NCBI RefSeq assembly: GCF_000633635.1
Contig: NZ_AYPQ01000005.1
Location: 70,260-134,259, forward strand
DNA from: Enterococcus crotali
GTDB taxonomy: Bacteria; Bacillota; Bacilli; Lactobacillales; Enterococcaceae
Length of the DNA stretch: 64,000 nucleotides
Direction: 5' to 3'
Position numbers and translations under genes: made by a program. Numbering within the stretch: the first letter of the stretch is position 1; each line of letters begins with the position of its first letter. Of this stretch, positions 35,728 through 46,772 are shown in pieces. The notes beneath the pieces are model-generated. The model saw only the letters and a program-made list of their open reading frames with translations, did no database searches and was not told where the DNA came from.

Positions 35728-36624
35728 GTGAAAGAACAGAAAAAAGGTGTTTTATTAGGATTTATTGCGTATGTATTTTGGGGGATCATTCCGATTTATT
35801 GGAAGTTGTTGCCTTCCGTTGATCCATTGGACATATTGTGTTATCGCATTGTTTGGTCTTTTTTGTTTATGATCATTTATATTTTGGTTACAAAGAGATG
35901 GTCATTATTTTTGACGGAGGTTAAATCTGTCATACAAGATAAGAAAAAATTAGTTGCTATCATCTGTGCCGCTGTTTTGATTTCAATTAATTGGTTCACC
36001 TTTATTTATACAGTTAGTCAAGGTCATGTTACTCAAGCAAGTTTGGGTTATTATATGAATCCGTTAGTGAATGTCTTGTTAGCAACGTTGATTTTAAAAG
36101 AGAAATTAAGTCGTTCAGGGTTGATTGCATGCGGATTAGCCTTGCTGGGGGTTCTTTTATTAACGATTCAAACAGGAGAAATTCCTTTGGCGCCGCTTAT
36201 TATGGCTGTGACATTTAGTTTCTATGGATTGATCAAAAAAGGGGTATCGGTCAGTTCATATACAGGTTTAACGATTGAAACGTTTGTTATTTTACCGATT
36301 GCTTTGGTTTATCTTGTATTTTTTTCAAAACAAGGATTTATGAATTACGAATTATCGACGAATCTATTGTTGATGGGTGCAGGTGTGGTAACTGCGATTC
36401 CTTTATTACTTTTCGCTCAAGCGGCAAAACAGATCTCTTATATTATTTTAGGCTTTATTCAATATGTAGGACCAACGTTAATGCTGATATCCGCGCTATT
36501 TTTATATCACGAACCTTATTCAGCAGATCAATTTATCGCCTTTGGTTTTATTTGGGCGGGGATCGCCGTTTTTACGTATGGCAATATTTATACGTATCGC
36601 AAGGAAAAACGCCTTATGAAATAA
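35728..36624 (+). CDS. rarD: RarD/EamA-family transporter
   Basis: Integral membrane protein of 298 aa with about ten hydrophobic segments in two EamA halves. The RarD branch is recognised from GVLLGFIAYVFWGIIPIYWK at the start and the conserved SQGHVTQASLGYYMNPLVNV near residue 102. The transported compound is not known. Start is GTG at 35728 with gaaaggggct ahead. Confidence 0.88.
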   Translation: MKEQKKGVLLGFIAYVFWGIIPIYWKLLPSVDPLDILCYRIVWSFLFMIIYILVTKRWSLFLTEVKSVIQDKKKLVAIICAAVLISINWFTFIYTVSQGHVTQASLGYYMNPLVNVLLATLILKEKLSRSGLIACGLALLGVLLLTIQTGEIPLAPLIMAVTFSFYGLIKKGVSVSSYTGLTIETFVILPIALVYLVFFSKQGFMNYELSTNLLLMGAGVVTAIPLLLFAQAAKQISYIILGFIQYVGPTLMLISALFLYHEPYSADQFIAFGFIWAGIAVFTYGNIYTYRKEKRLMK

Positions 36625-36708
36625 CCAGTAAAAGAATCAATCTTTGAGGAACATTTCCAGTTATGTTAAACTAATTTCATTAAAAAGGATTCAGAAAGGA
36701 CGAGTTCA

Positions 36709-37854
36709 GTGGAACCCATTTATTTAGATCACGCAGCAACAACGCCAACACACCCGGCAGTTATTGAGATAATGGCCAGTGAAATGGCCAATACATTTGG
36801 CAATCCGTCTAGCATCCATACATTTGGCAGACAAGCCCATCGTAAGTTAGAAGATATCCGCCAAGGAATTGCGGCAAGTCTTGGTGTAAAACCACACGAA
36901 ATTATTTTTAATAGTGGCGGCACAGAAGGCGATAATACAGCAATCATTGAGACGGCTCTTTCTAGAAAAGACCAAGGCATGCATTTGATTACAACAACAA
37001 TCGAGCATCCAGCTGTTTTAAAAACAATGAAGTATTTGGAAGAATTAGGGTTTGAAGTAACGTATTTACCTGTCGACACAGAGGGGAATCTTGCTATTAC
37101 TGATTTTGAAAAAGCGTTAAGAGAAGATACAATTTTAGTTTCTGTGATGTATGGCAATAATGAAATCGGTAATTTAATGCCAATCAAGGAGATTGGGGAA
37201 CTGTTAAAAGAACATCCAGCTATTTTTCATACAGATGCTGTACAAGCCTATGGTTCTGAGCGAATTTTACCACATGAGTTGGGCATTGACTTGCTGAGTA
37301 TTTCTGCTCATAAAATCAATGGACCAAAAGGTGTAGGCTTCTTATTTAAAAGCGATGCTATTTCTTTACCTTCATTTTTACACGGAGGGGACCAGGAAGA
37401 AAAACGCCGGGCAGGAACAGAAAATTTAGCTGGGATTGCCGGAATGGGCAAAGCAGTTGCGCTTTTAACAGATCTTGAAAAAGAAAAACGACATAAAAAA
37501 TACATTGAATTTGAGCAAATGATCTTGGCCGAACTAGATAAAGCGCAGATCGATTATCGGATCAATGGTAATCCTGAAAATAAACTAGCTCATATTTTAA
37601 ACCTACAATTTAAAGGTGTAGCAAGCGATTTACTATTGATGCACTTAGATTTGCAAGGTGTGGCGATATCAACAGGTTCAGCTTGTACTGCAGGAACTGT
37701 AGATCCTTCTCATGTTTTACAAGCGATGTACGGGAAAAACGATCCAGCGATCAAAGAATCTGTCCGCATTAGCTTTGGATTAGGAAATGATGACACACAA
37801 ATCCGCCGATTAACAGCTATATTGATTGATATAATCAGAAAAATAAAGCAGTAA
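36709..37854 (+). CDS. Cysteine desulfurase (NifS/IscS type)
   Basis: PLP enzyme that takes sulfur from cysteine for tRNA thiolation. Start MEPIYLDHAATTPTHPAV, HTDAVQAYG near residue 165, the PLP lysine in SISAHKINGPKGVGF near residue 199, and the catalytic Cys loop STGSACTAGT near residue 322. 381 aa from a GTG start with aaaggacgag upstream. With DUF1831 and mnmA next on the same strand, it is most likely the sulfur donor for MnmA; a role in general Fe-S assembly is less likely because enterococci have a SUF system. Confidence 0.93.
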   Translation: MEPIYLDHAATTPTHPAVIEIMASEMANTFGNPSSIHTFGRQAHRKLEDIRQGIAASLGVKPHEIIFNSGGTEGDNTAIIETALSRKDQGMHLITTTIEHPAVLKTMKYLEELGFEVTYLPVDTEGNLAITDFEKALREDTILVSVMYGNNEIGNLMPIKEIGELLKEHPAIFHTDAVQAYGSERILPHELGIDLLSISAHKINGPKGVGFLFKSDAISLPSFLHGGDQEEKRRAGTENLAGIAGMGKAVALLTDLEKEKRHKKYIEFEQMILAELDKAQIDYRINGNPENKLAHILNLQFKGVASDLLLMHLDLQGVAISTGSACTAGTVDPSHVLQAMYGKNDPAIKESVRISFGLGNDDTQIRRLTAILIDIIRKIKQ

Positions 37855-37936
37855 TTGAAGAAAAGTCGGATTAGAACTAGTAAAAAGAAAGCGTACCAAT
37901 TATAATAAAAGAGACAATAAATAAAGAGGTGGAAAA

Positions 37937-38278
37937 ATGGCATTTAAAGAAAAAGCAACAGTAGAAGGCTGTACGGTATTTTATAAAGTAAATGAACAAG
38001 CAAAAAAATACACATTGAAAGATAATGGTTTCACTGAAACGAATTCAGGCAATTTTCAGTTGATTCGTCCGTTGGATGGGACGCCCCAAAGTAAAGAAGG
38101 CTTTAAATTAAAAATCACGATTGCTGAAGATTTGAAAACACTAAAGATGTCAGTTACAACGGCTAATGGTTTGAAATCAATGAATATCTTCAAAAGTGAC
38201 TCTCATGCAATGAGTCAAGAGAAGTTTTATTTCTTGATGGATGGTATGATCAGCCGCGGAGTTTTCGAGAAAGCTTAA
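37937..38278 (+). CDS. DUF1831 protein, partner of the cysteine desulfurase
   Basis: Soluble 113-residue protein beginning MAFKEKATVEGCTVFYKV and ending GMISRGVFEKA; this is the DUF1831 family, found in Lactobacillales beside cysteine desulfurase and mnmA. Its role is unknown; the setting suggests a part in sulfur transfer. aaagaggtgg precedes the ATG. A hairpin agtatgtcc/ggagatgct with T run (38298-38327) may end the transcript. Confidence 0.8.
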   Translation: MAFKEKATVEGCTVFYKVNEQAKKYTLKDNGFTETNSGNFQLIRPLDGTPQSKEGFKLKITIAEDLKTLKMSVTTANGLKSMNIFKSDSHAMSQEKFYFLMDGMISRGVFEKA

Positions 38279-38358
38279 CTAATCACATTAAAAATAAAGT
38301 ATGTCCTTTTAGGAGATGCTTTTTTTATTTTATAGAAAGTAAGACTGGTGCAATCATT

Positions 38359-38547
38359 ATGAATGATATTCGCTGTAAAAATGAAGAAACCATTTGCTTG
38401 TCCATGAGTGCAAGTAGTGATGGGAACAATGTTCACTTTTTGAATAGTGTAATTGAGGATAACGCTAGAAAACGAAGGTTGTCTTATCCTCTTACTCTTG
38501 GGGTTACTCAGCTTGCAGATTATCAAAAACTTGAAGAGCATTTGTAA
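38359..38547 (+). CDS. Doubtful small ORF, 62 aa
   Basis: A frame of 62 residues between DUF1831 and mnmA with a Ser- and Asn-rich start (CLSMSASSDGNNVHFLNS) and no recognised family. The ribosome site is poor. It may be chance or a gene remnant. The rest of 38279-38713 holds a weak terminator and no other feature I can support. Confidence 0.2.
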   Translation: MNDIRCKNEETICLSMSASSDGNNVHFLNSVIEDNARKRRLSYPLTLGVTQLADYQKLEEHL

Positions 38548-38698
38548 CAAAAATATGGAATGAAGTATCAAGTACTATTTAGTAAGAATTAATGATTCCC
38601 ATTTCTAAGAGCTTTACTTCTTCAAAAATACTAGTATAATAAGTATCACTGAAAAGTTACGACCTTCAAATCGTAGATGCATTCAGAATCTAAATTGA

Positions 38699-40256
<1,558 letters not shown>

Positions 40257-40475
40257 AGAGGTTCCTTTCTATTCTTTCCATATTTTAGCAAATGGTCTTT
40301 CCATTCGCAACGATAGAGAGAGAAAAACAAATTTATTCTTATGTTTATTCCAATTTATGGTAAAATTAAAACAATCAATGTTTAAGCAAAAAACTATTTC
40401 ACAAGCACTTAAGTTGAAAGTTTCACTCTAAGTGACTAGAATAGCTCTTGTAGAAAGAATTGGAGTGATCGATCA

Positions 40476-40841
40476 ATGTACCAAGTGGTTACCATGTATG
40501 GCGATAATGAGCCTTGGTGGTTTTTTGAAGACTGGCAGGAAGATATCGAGGAAAATAAAACCTTTGATTGTTTAGAAGATGCAGAACGTTATTACATAAA
40601 ACAATGGCAAGAACTTTCTTCAACATATGAATACATAAATACAAAAGTCAATTACTTAGCGGCGTTCTGGAATGCTGGGGATGAGCGTTGGTGTGAAGAA
40701 TGTGATGAGGATCTGCAGCAATATAAAGGGTTAGCTTTGCTAAAAGATCTACAAGCAGTGACATTTGAAAGTGGCGATGATTTTCATGAACGCCATAATG
40801 ATTGTGCAAAGCCAAAATGTTGTAAATCAAGCCTTGTTTAA
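40476..40841 (+). CDS. DUF1033 family protein
   Basis: Soluble, acidic 121-residue protein with the DUF1033 start MYQVVTMYGDNEPWWFFEDW and the Trp/Cys-rich middle FWNAGDERWCEECDEDLQ. The family is limited to Firmicutes and has no known function. tggagtgatcgatca precedes the ATG. Cysteines at CEEC and near the end (CAKPKCCKS) could bind a metal, but nothing else supports this. Single gene, closed by the palindrome at 40861. Confidence 0.78.
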   Translation: MYQVVTMYGDNEPWWFFEDWQEDIEENKTFDCLEDAERYYIKQWQELSSTYEYINTKVNYLAAFWNAGDERWCEECDEDLQQYKGLALLKDLQAVTFESGDDFHERHNDCAKPKCCKSSLV

Positions 40842-40860
40842 AAAACTAAGAAAAAGGTAA

Positions 40861-40900
40861 GAGGATGGGTAAAAAGCGTTTAAACGCTTTTCCCATCCTC
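40861..40900. repeat. Palindromic bidirectional terminator (copy I)
   Basis: gaggatggg and cccatcctc enclose aaaagcg/cgctttt; only one bulged base breaks a 19-bp stem. It lies between convergent genes. Confidence 0.75.
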
Positions 40901-40904
40901 TGTT

Positions 40905-41282
40905 CTATATTCTGTATTTTCGTTTTCTGAAAAAATAAATGATTGAAAAAATCAAAAAATCGAAAAAGAGTGCTTCGAAATGCCAAGGAGAATTTCCCAT
41001 GACTTCCCTGAAAGGTAGTCCGCCAGAAATAATTGAGTAGTAATGGATTGGACTATTCGGCCTAAAATTGAAGATCATTCCTAAAATAAATTGAATTAAA
41101 TGCAAGAACAATAGAACAAGCATCGTATAGACTAATGAATCTGAAACCGTTTTTTTCTCTAATTCATCTAATTCCCCTTTTTTTACCTGAAGTAATACAT
41201 GAATGGCATTAAATACGGATGCCATTGCAAACACTGCGGTAAATATAAAAATAATCATTATAAGTATTTGTACAAAAATCAT
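40905..41282 (-). CDS. Small membrane protein paired with an XRE regulator
   Basis: About three to four hydrophobic segments in 125 aa (IFVQILIMIIFIFTAVFAMASV; LVYTMLVLLFLHLIQFILG; FEALFFDFLIFSIIYFF), a basic C-terminus, no family I can name. It starts three bases after the XRE gene, on the same strand and behind the same promoter. Pairs of an XRE regulator with a short membrane protein are common in Firmicutes; their role is mostly unknown. Confidence 0.7.
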   Translation of the reverse strand: MIFVQILIMIIFIFTAVFAMASVFNAIHVLLQVKKGELDELEKKTVSDSLVYTMLVLLFLHLIQFILGMIFNFRPNSPIHYYSIISGGLPFREVMGNSPWHFEALFFDFLIFSIIYFFRKRKYRI

Positions 41283-41285
41283 CTA

Positions 41286-41489
41286 TTATTCCTCCTCTAA
41301 CTGAAAAATCTCTTCAACATGCATATTAAAATACTTTGCTATTTTTAAAGATAACTCTAGGCTTGGGTTATACTTCGTTTTTTCAATAGCATTCATTGTT
41401 TGTCTAGAAACACCTAAATCAGAGGCCATCTGAATTTGAGGTATTTTTTTACTTTCACGTATTTCTTTGATCTTATTATGAACGTTCAT
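41286..41489 (-). CDS. XRE-family (Cro/CI-type) transcriptional regulator, 67 aa
   Basis: Just one helix-turn-helix domain: [20 protein letters not shown], then [20 protein letters not shown] (residues about 5-48), the YozG-like compact type. Two identical perfect 16-bp palindromes lie upstream, one on the -35 box and one just beyond the -10 box, so the protein probably represses its own operon. aggagctt precedes the ATG. Confidence 0.88.
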   Translation of the reverse strand: MNVHNKIKEIRESKKIPQIQMASDLGVSRQTMNAIEKTKYNPSLELSLKIAKYFNMHVEEIFQLEEE

Positions 41490-41510
41490 GATTATAAGCT
41501 CCTAATTATC

Positions 41511-41526
41511 GTAAAGATATCTTTAC
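41511..41526. promoter_or_regulatory. XRE operator 1
   Basis: Perfect 16-bp palindrome GTAAAGATATCTTTAC, downstream of the -10 box and over the likely transcription start of the minus-strand operon. Confidence 0.75.
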
Positions 41527-41529
41527 TTT

Positions 41530-41558
41530 ATTTTAGCACAGTCAAATCGGTGGGTAAA
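41530..41558 (-). promoter_or_regulatory. Promoter of the XRE-membrane protein operon
   Basis: Minus strand: TTTACC (41558-41553), 17-nt spacer, extended -10 TGC-TAAAAT (41535-41530). Confidence 0.6.
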
Positions 41559-41569
41559 GATATCTTTAC
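41554..41569. promoter_or_regulatory. XRE operator 2
   Basis: Second copy of GTAAAGATATCTTTAC, overlapping the -35 box; centre-to-centre distance to operator 1 is 43 bp, about four helical turns. Confidence 0.75.
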
Positions 41570-41634
41570 GTTCTTTTCAAAAAAAAAGCAACAATGGTTT
41601 TTTAGAAAGTTGCTTTTCTTCAAGATTGTTCCTT

Positions 41635-42348
41635 TTAGTCCTTACAAACCCATTTACCATCTTCCATAGTACAAGACCCATTTTCCGAGTCACTATTTTC
41701 GATTACTTCAAGAATCGGTGTTTCTTTTTCTTTGATCGTCTCAATTGTCTGCATGATTTGATCAATTGGCTGTGCACCGTTGATCAGATATTTTCCATTA
41801 ACGATCAATGCTGGGACACCTGTAAGTTGATAGGCATTTGCTAAACGAAAATCGTCTTCAACTAACATTAAAGTAGCTGGATCATTGAAAGCATGCTGCC
41901 ATTTTTCAAAATCAATCGAACTATTTTTAACGATCGATTCAATCACTGTAGTGTCTTCAATATTTTGACTATCGACAAATAACCCTGTTTGTAATGCGTC
42001 AAAAACCGCCCAATAGCTAATTTCGCCGCCTACAACTCCAGCTGCTTTTGCAGCAAGTAACCCATTCATAGAAGTGGGAAAAAGAAAATCTGCTTCTCTC
42101 ATTCCTTCGATGTTAAATCGATGAAGGTCATCATTTTGATTCGCATGAACCCAGTGGGATAAAATTTCGTTCTTTGCATTTTCTCTTGAACCAAACATTT
42201 GCTCGTGAGCTTTTGTATCTCTAGCTAAGGCAAAAGAGCGGTGAATAATTTTTATTTCAGGCATTTCTTTTTGGACTTGCCTCATTCTATACGACATGGG
42301 AAAACAAAAACTGCAAATAACGTCGTGAAAAAATTCAATTGTGATCAT
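41635..42348 (-). CDS. DsbA/FrnE-family thioredoxin-fold protein
   Basis: Cytoplasmic thiol-disulfide or isomerase-like protein of the FrnE branch (no signal peptide). The redox motif is CSFC in FFHDVICSFCFPMSYRM near residue 12; the helical insertion follows, and the cis-Pro loop is LTGVPALIVNGKYLINGAQP near residue 175. 237 aa, aaggagatact before the ATG. A Cys pair near the C-terminus (SCTMEDGKWVC) is unusual for the family. Its partner is unknown. Single gene, convergent with nothing nearby. Confidence 0.87.
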   Translation of the reverse strand: MITIEFFHDVICSFCFPMSYRMRQVQKEMPEIKIIHRSFALARDTKAHEQMFGSRENAKNEILSHWVHANQNDDLHRFNIEGMREADFLFPTSMNGLLAAKAAGVVGGEISYWAVFDALQTGLFVDSQNIEDTTVIESIVKNSSIDFEKWQHAFNDPATLMLVEDDFRLANAYQLTGVPALIVNGKYLINGAQPIDQIMQTIETIKEKETPILEVIENSDSENGSCTMEDGKWVCKD

Positions 42349-42526
42349 AGTATCTCCTTGAGAATCATTATTTTTATACTTACAATTAGTAAGTATATAG
42401 TTCTTCTATTTACATTTCAATTAAAAAGCTTCAATAACAGGCGAAAAGAACAAGCCGAGTGTGGTAAAATCAACATATTAACATTTTAGAGATAAATTCA
42501 ATTTATATAAGGAATGCAGAAAGTGA

Positions 42527-44616
42527 GTGAAAGAAGTGGCAAATAAACAACTAATTATTGCTGAAAAACCTAGTGTTGCTAAAGATTTAAGTAAAGTACT
42601 AGGCGCAAATCAAAAAAATAAAAGTTACTACGAAGGCCCAAATGTGATTGTGACTTGGGCGTTAGGACATCTATTAGGCTTAAAGATGCCTGAGGATATC
42701 AATAAAGAATGGCAGTCTTGGCAAATGGAGACTTTACCGATGGTGCCAAAAAATCTAGGAATCAAGCCATTACCCAAAACAGGGCATCAATTAAAAGCGA
42801 TCAAACAATTAGCGAACCGCAAAGATGTTACCGAAGCGGTGATTGCAACAGATGCAGGACGTGAGGGAGAACTCGTTGCCCGTTGGATTCTAGAATATGT
42901 GCATTTTAACAAACCAGTTAAACGCCTATGGATCTCTTCTCAAACAGATAAAGCAATCAAAGACGGTTTTAAAAGATTACGACCAGCTAAAGAATATGAC
43001 AACTTATATTATTCAGCATTAGCTCGTGCCAAAGCAGACTGGTTAGTCGGATTGAACGTGACTAGAGCATTAACAGTGAAATATCAAGACAGCTTATCCG
43101 CTGGACGAGTACAAACGCCAACATTATCGTTAGTCCGTCAACAAGAAAAGAAAATCGAAGGCTTTAGACCACAAACTTATTTTTCAGTCGAGCTGCAAGT
43201 TCAAAAAGAAAAAGCTAAACTGGTTCAAAGTAACCCCTATGCCTTTAAAGAACGCAATGATGTAGAAGCTTTTGTGAAAAAACTAAGCGAAGGAAAAGGC
43301 AAAGTAACCGATATCCAAGAAAAAACGAAAACAGAGCAAGCACCTTTACCTTATGATTTAACTGAAATTCAAAGAGAAGCCAACCAGCGTTATCAATTTT
43401 CAGCGAAGAAAACTTTGTCCCTAGTCCAAAGTCTCTACGAATTCCATAAAATCGTGACATACCCAAGAACAGATAGTAAATATTTAACCACAGATATGAA
43501 AGCAACGATGAAAGAGCGATTACAGGCAGTGAGTGATTTTGCGCCAGAAGTCAAAACGTATATTAAAGACGGCGGTCAAGTTAAATTGACTAAAGTATTC
43601 CAAAATGAAAAAGTGACCGATCACCATGCTTGATCCCAACAGAACAACGTCCACGTTATGAAAAGTTAAGCGCTGATGAACAAAAAATCTATAACATGAT
43701 CGTCACTCGTTTCTTAGGAATGTTTGCTGAAGCCCATCGCACAAAACAAACAAAAGTAACTGTAAGCTTTGGCAAAGAGCAATTTATCTTCCGTCAAAGT
43801 AAAGTTGAAGTTGCCGGCTGGAAACAAGAAAAAGAAGACATTATTCCATCTGTTGATTGGAAACTAGGCATGGTGATTCCGCCGAATTTTACCATTAACA
43901 AAGAATTAACTGCGCCACCAAAACCATTGACTGAAGGAACGTTACTAGGTTTGATGGAAAAACACAGCTTAGGTACTCCGGCAACGCGTGCAGAAATCAT
44001 TGAAAAACTGATCAAGTCAGAGTTGATGGAACGCAATACCAATGGGCTTAATGTTTCACCAAAAGGCAAGCAACTATTGGAACTAGTCAACCCATCATTA
44101 GTTACGCCTGAATTAACTGAAAAATGGGAAAAAACATTAGAAGCAATCGCCAAAGGCAAACAAAGTAGTACTGTTTTCCTAAAAGAAATCGAACAAGATA
44201 CGAAAAAATTAGTCAACGAGATCAAACAAAGCGAAAGCAAATACCAGGATTTTTCAATCACACAAAAGAAATGCCCGGAATGTGGCTCAAACTTGCGTGA
44301 GAAGAATACTAAAGACGGCAAAATCTATACCTGTTCCAACCAAGATTGTAGCTATCGCCGTAGAAAAGATCCTAAAGTTTCCAACCACCGTTGTACACAA
44401 TGCCATCGTAAAATGGAAATCATTGATGGTAAAAACGGTTCATACTTCAAATGTAAATACTGTTCGATCACGGAAAAAATGCAGGATAAAAAAGAACGTA
44501 GTAAAAAACTAAGTAAACATGAAGAACGTAAGTTAGTGAAGAAGTACTCGCAAAAAGAAGAACCAGAAGAAAGTGCATTAGCACAAGCGTTGAAAGCAGC
44601 GATGAAACAAGACTGA
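42527..44616 (+). pseudogene. topB: DNA topoisomerase III (topB-like), one frame break
   Basis: Type IA topoisomerase. Frame 1 (42527-43633): Toprim start IIAEKPSVAKDLSKVLG, DAGREGELVARWI, and the catalytic Tyr in KIVTYPRTDSKYL. Frame 2 (43630-44616) continues IPTEQRPRYEKLS, LGTPATRAEIIEKL and C-terminal zinc ribbons CPECGSNL and CTQCHRKM, with a Lys-rich tail. The break follows VTDHHA at about 43629: one extra base, for instance a T giving GCT-TTG, restores the expected HHALIPTEQ. Repaired length is about 697 aa, normal for TopB. Start is one of three nearby GTG codons; the one at 42536 is also possible. No decay elsewhere in the gene. Confidence 0.88.
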
Positions 44617-44651
44617 TCCTCGTTAACTAAGGAACATATTTTAAACGTAAT

Positions 44652-44717
44652 AAAAAAGCATTCTACTCGCCTGACTAAAGAGAGTATCTTCGGTTGGGAT
44701 AAAGTGGAATGTTTTTT
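44652..44717 (+). terminator. Terminator after topB
   Basis: aaaaaagcattctact and the 3' arm gtggaatgttttttt pair around a loop region of about 35 nt. Confidence 0.55.
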
Positions 44718-44879
44718 AATTATGTGAAAATAATCATAAATAATTGATTGAATAGTTCTTTTTAATCTGCGTTATATATGCAATTTATATCGAAAAACAA
44801 ATAATTAATGCATAAATAGCTTGTTAAATCGTTTTGTTTTGTTATATAATGATATTGTTAACAAAAAGGAGGAATTTTT

Positions 44880-45677
44880 TTGAAAAAGAGTAAAATGAAT
44901 TTGATAACAGGAGTTTTTGTTTTGGGCGTAATTATAAGTTTCGGTGTTTTCAGTCAAGGAACTTTAGCAAATGAGAAAAAAATATACGTCTCAGATGATT
45001 GGTTAAGAAAAAGTATGGTCGATCAAATTGAAGAACCGGTAGAAAATGAATTGCCGACAGCTCAACAAATGAGTGAAATTAAAGAGATAAGTGGCACTGA
45101 TAATGGATCTATAGAAGGAGTTCAATATGCAATAAATGCTGAAAAAATACAAATTAGTGGTTTAGGAATCACTGATTTTCGTCCTATTTCTGGTATGAAT
45201 AACTTGAAAGAATATCATGCGTATTCTTCATTGATACAAGGGGATGAAGAACAAGTACTAAATATTACCCCTTTTGGCGAATTACAAAATCTTGAAAATT
45301 TATATTTTGGTTATGCAAATATCCGCGATTTTAGTATGTTATCAGAATTACCTAAACTAAAATCTATTCAAGCATTTGGGGGGATGAATGTGAATTTGCC
45401 AACCGTTTATGTGGATAAATTAACTAAAAAATTCGTGATGGAGCATCCTGTGAAATACTCTAAACAATTTGATGGTGAAAGAACAGTTAGTGGCTCTACA
45501 GATAAACAAGGTGTAACGGTAGAACCAGTTATTGAAAATAATGCTGTTATTATAAATAATCTGGATGAAAGTATTTCTAAAGTATATTTATCTTTTGAAG
45601 CCTCATCTAAAGATAATGATATAAGTAATGGTTTTTTTGCTTCATTTAGTTGTGAGATACCAATTGTTTGGTATTAA
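44880..45677 (+). CDS. Secreted leucine-rich-repeat (internalin-like) protein
   Basis: Signal peptide (KMNLITGVFVLGVIISFGVFSQ, cut probably after LA-N near residue 31) and then an N-terminal cap followed by about three degenerate internalin-type LRR: ISGLGITDFRPISGMNNLKE, ITPFGELQNLENLYFGYANI, and FSMLSELPKLKSIQAFGG. The rest is beta-rich and ends PIVWY, without LPXTG, WxL or other anchor. 265 aa, short for an internalin; it may be a secreted protein or an ancient truncation. The start is TTG with aaggaggaa seven bases ahead. Single gene with its own terminator. Confidence 0.75.
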   Translation: MKKSKMNLITGVFVLGVIISFGVFSQGTLANEKKIYVSDDWLRKSMVDQIEEPVENELPTAQQMSEIKEISGTDNGSIEGVQYAINAEKIQISGLGITDFRPISGMNNLKEYHAYSSLIQGDEEQVLNITPFGELQNLENLYFGYANIRDFSMLSELPKLKSIQAFGGMNVNLPTVYVDKLTKKFVMEHPVKYSKQFDGERTVSGSTDKQGVTVEPVIENNAVIINNLDESISKVYLSFEASSKDNDISNGFFASFSCEIPIVWY

Positions 45678-45695
45678 AAAATAGAAGATTTATTA

Positions 45696-45729
45696 AATAA
45701 CCAGAGAGTGCTCTCTGGTTATTTTTTTG
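45696..45729 (+). terminator. Terminator after the LRR gene
   Basis: ataaccagagag and ctctctggttat form a 12-bp perfect stem with a two-base loop, then seven T. Confidence 0.9.
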
Positions 45730-45878
45730 AAAAAATGATTGGTATATAAGTTGTATATTGAATGTTTTTATGGATATCAGATTAAACACAACTAGTTGAT
45801 AAATAGAATTAGATTTCATGTTACAATTTAATTGAGGATGAAAATAGATAACTAATTTTTGAGAGGAAGGTGTTCATC

Positions 45879-46373
45879 GTGAAGAATAATATAGAAGTAA
45901 TACAACAGCAAGCTGAACTAGATGCTAAATTCATGAAACAAGCCCTAAAACTTGCTAAAGACGCTGGCAATAATGGAAATGAACCCTTTGGAGCGGTACT
46001 TGTCAAAAACGATAAAGTTGTTTTAACTGGTGAAAATCAGATTCACACAGAAAGCGATCCCACCTATCACGCAGAATTAGGCATTATTCGTGATTTTTGT
46101 ACGAGTCAAAAAATAACAGATTTATCAGAATATACCCTATATACAAGTTGTGAACCCTGTTGTATGTGCGCCGGAGCTATGGTGTGGAGCAATTTAGGGA
46201 GAATGGTTTATAGTTTGGGGCATGATGAATTAGCTGAGATCGCCGGCTTTAATATTATGATCGGTAGTGAAGAGATTTTTTCAAAAAGTCCGAATAGACC
46301 TGAGGTTGCCAAAGGTGTTCTAAAAGAGGCGGCAGTGCCAGTGTATGTTGATTATTTCAAAGACAAAGTATGA
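45879..46373 (+). CDS. CMP/dCMP-type deaminase (guanine/nucleoside deaminase-like)
   Basis: Zinc deaminase fold with the ligands His-Ala-Glu in DPTYHAELGIIRDF near residue 62 and Cys-X-X-Cys in CEPCCMCAGAMVWS near residue 95. The pattern FGAVLVKNDKVV is like guanine deaminase (GuaD) and TadA relatives; the tRNA-specific TadA is shorter and differs at the C-terminus, so a purine base or nucleoside is the likelier substrate. GTG at 45879 has aggaagg eight bases ahead. 164 aa; the MazG-like gene follows 13 nt downstream. Confidence 0.85.
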   Translation: MKNNIEVIQQQAELDAKFMKQALKLAKDAGNNGNEPFGAVLVKNDKVVLTGENQIHTESDPTYHAELGIIRDFCTSQKITDLSEYTLYTSCEPCCMCAGAMVWSNLGRMVYSLGHDELAEIAGFNIMIGSEEIFSKSPNRPEVAKGVLKEAAVPVYVDYFKDKV

Positions 46374-46386
46374 GGAGAGTCAAAAG

Positions 46387-46686
46387 ATGAGAAAAAATGA
46401 ATATCTAGCTTTAGTTGCGATGGAAGAGTGTGCAGAGATCCAACAAGCATTGTCAAAGGCAATCAGATTCGGCTTTGATGATCATCACCCTTCAAGAGCT
46501 GATGAAACAAATGAAGAACAACTGTTGACAGAATTCTATCAATTGACTGCAATGATTGAAGAAATGCAGAATAAGGGGATTATTGCAGGCTTTACTCAGA
46601 AAAAAATAGAGAAAGTGAAGCACGATAAGATTGAGAAAGTTTATAAATATATGGATTATTCTGAAGAAAAAGGGTTGCTAAAATAA
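46387..46686 (+). CDS. MazG-like nucleotide pyrophosphohydrolase
   Basis: All-alpha NTP-pyrophosphatase of 99 aa. The magnesium motif begins with MEECAEIQQALSKAIRFG (E-E-X-X-E like) near residue 11 and the second acidic set is EEQLLTEFYQLTAMIEEMQ. It may remove non-canonical nucleotides. ATG follows tgaggagag. Together with the deaminase it could form a small nucleotide-cleaning operon (inference). Confidence 0.72.
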   Translation: MRKNEYLALVAMEECAEIQQALSKAIRFGFDDHHPSRADETNEEQLLTEFYQLTAMIEEMQNKGIIAGFTQKKIEKVKHDKIEKVYKYMDYSEEKGLLK

Positions 46687-46772
46687 AGAATAAAGGGTTA
46701 ACTCAAAATGATTTTAGGTTTGAAACTTAAAAACAATTCTATTGGAATAATAGATGTATTGGGGTGTTGTTG

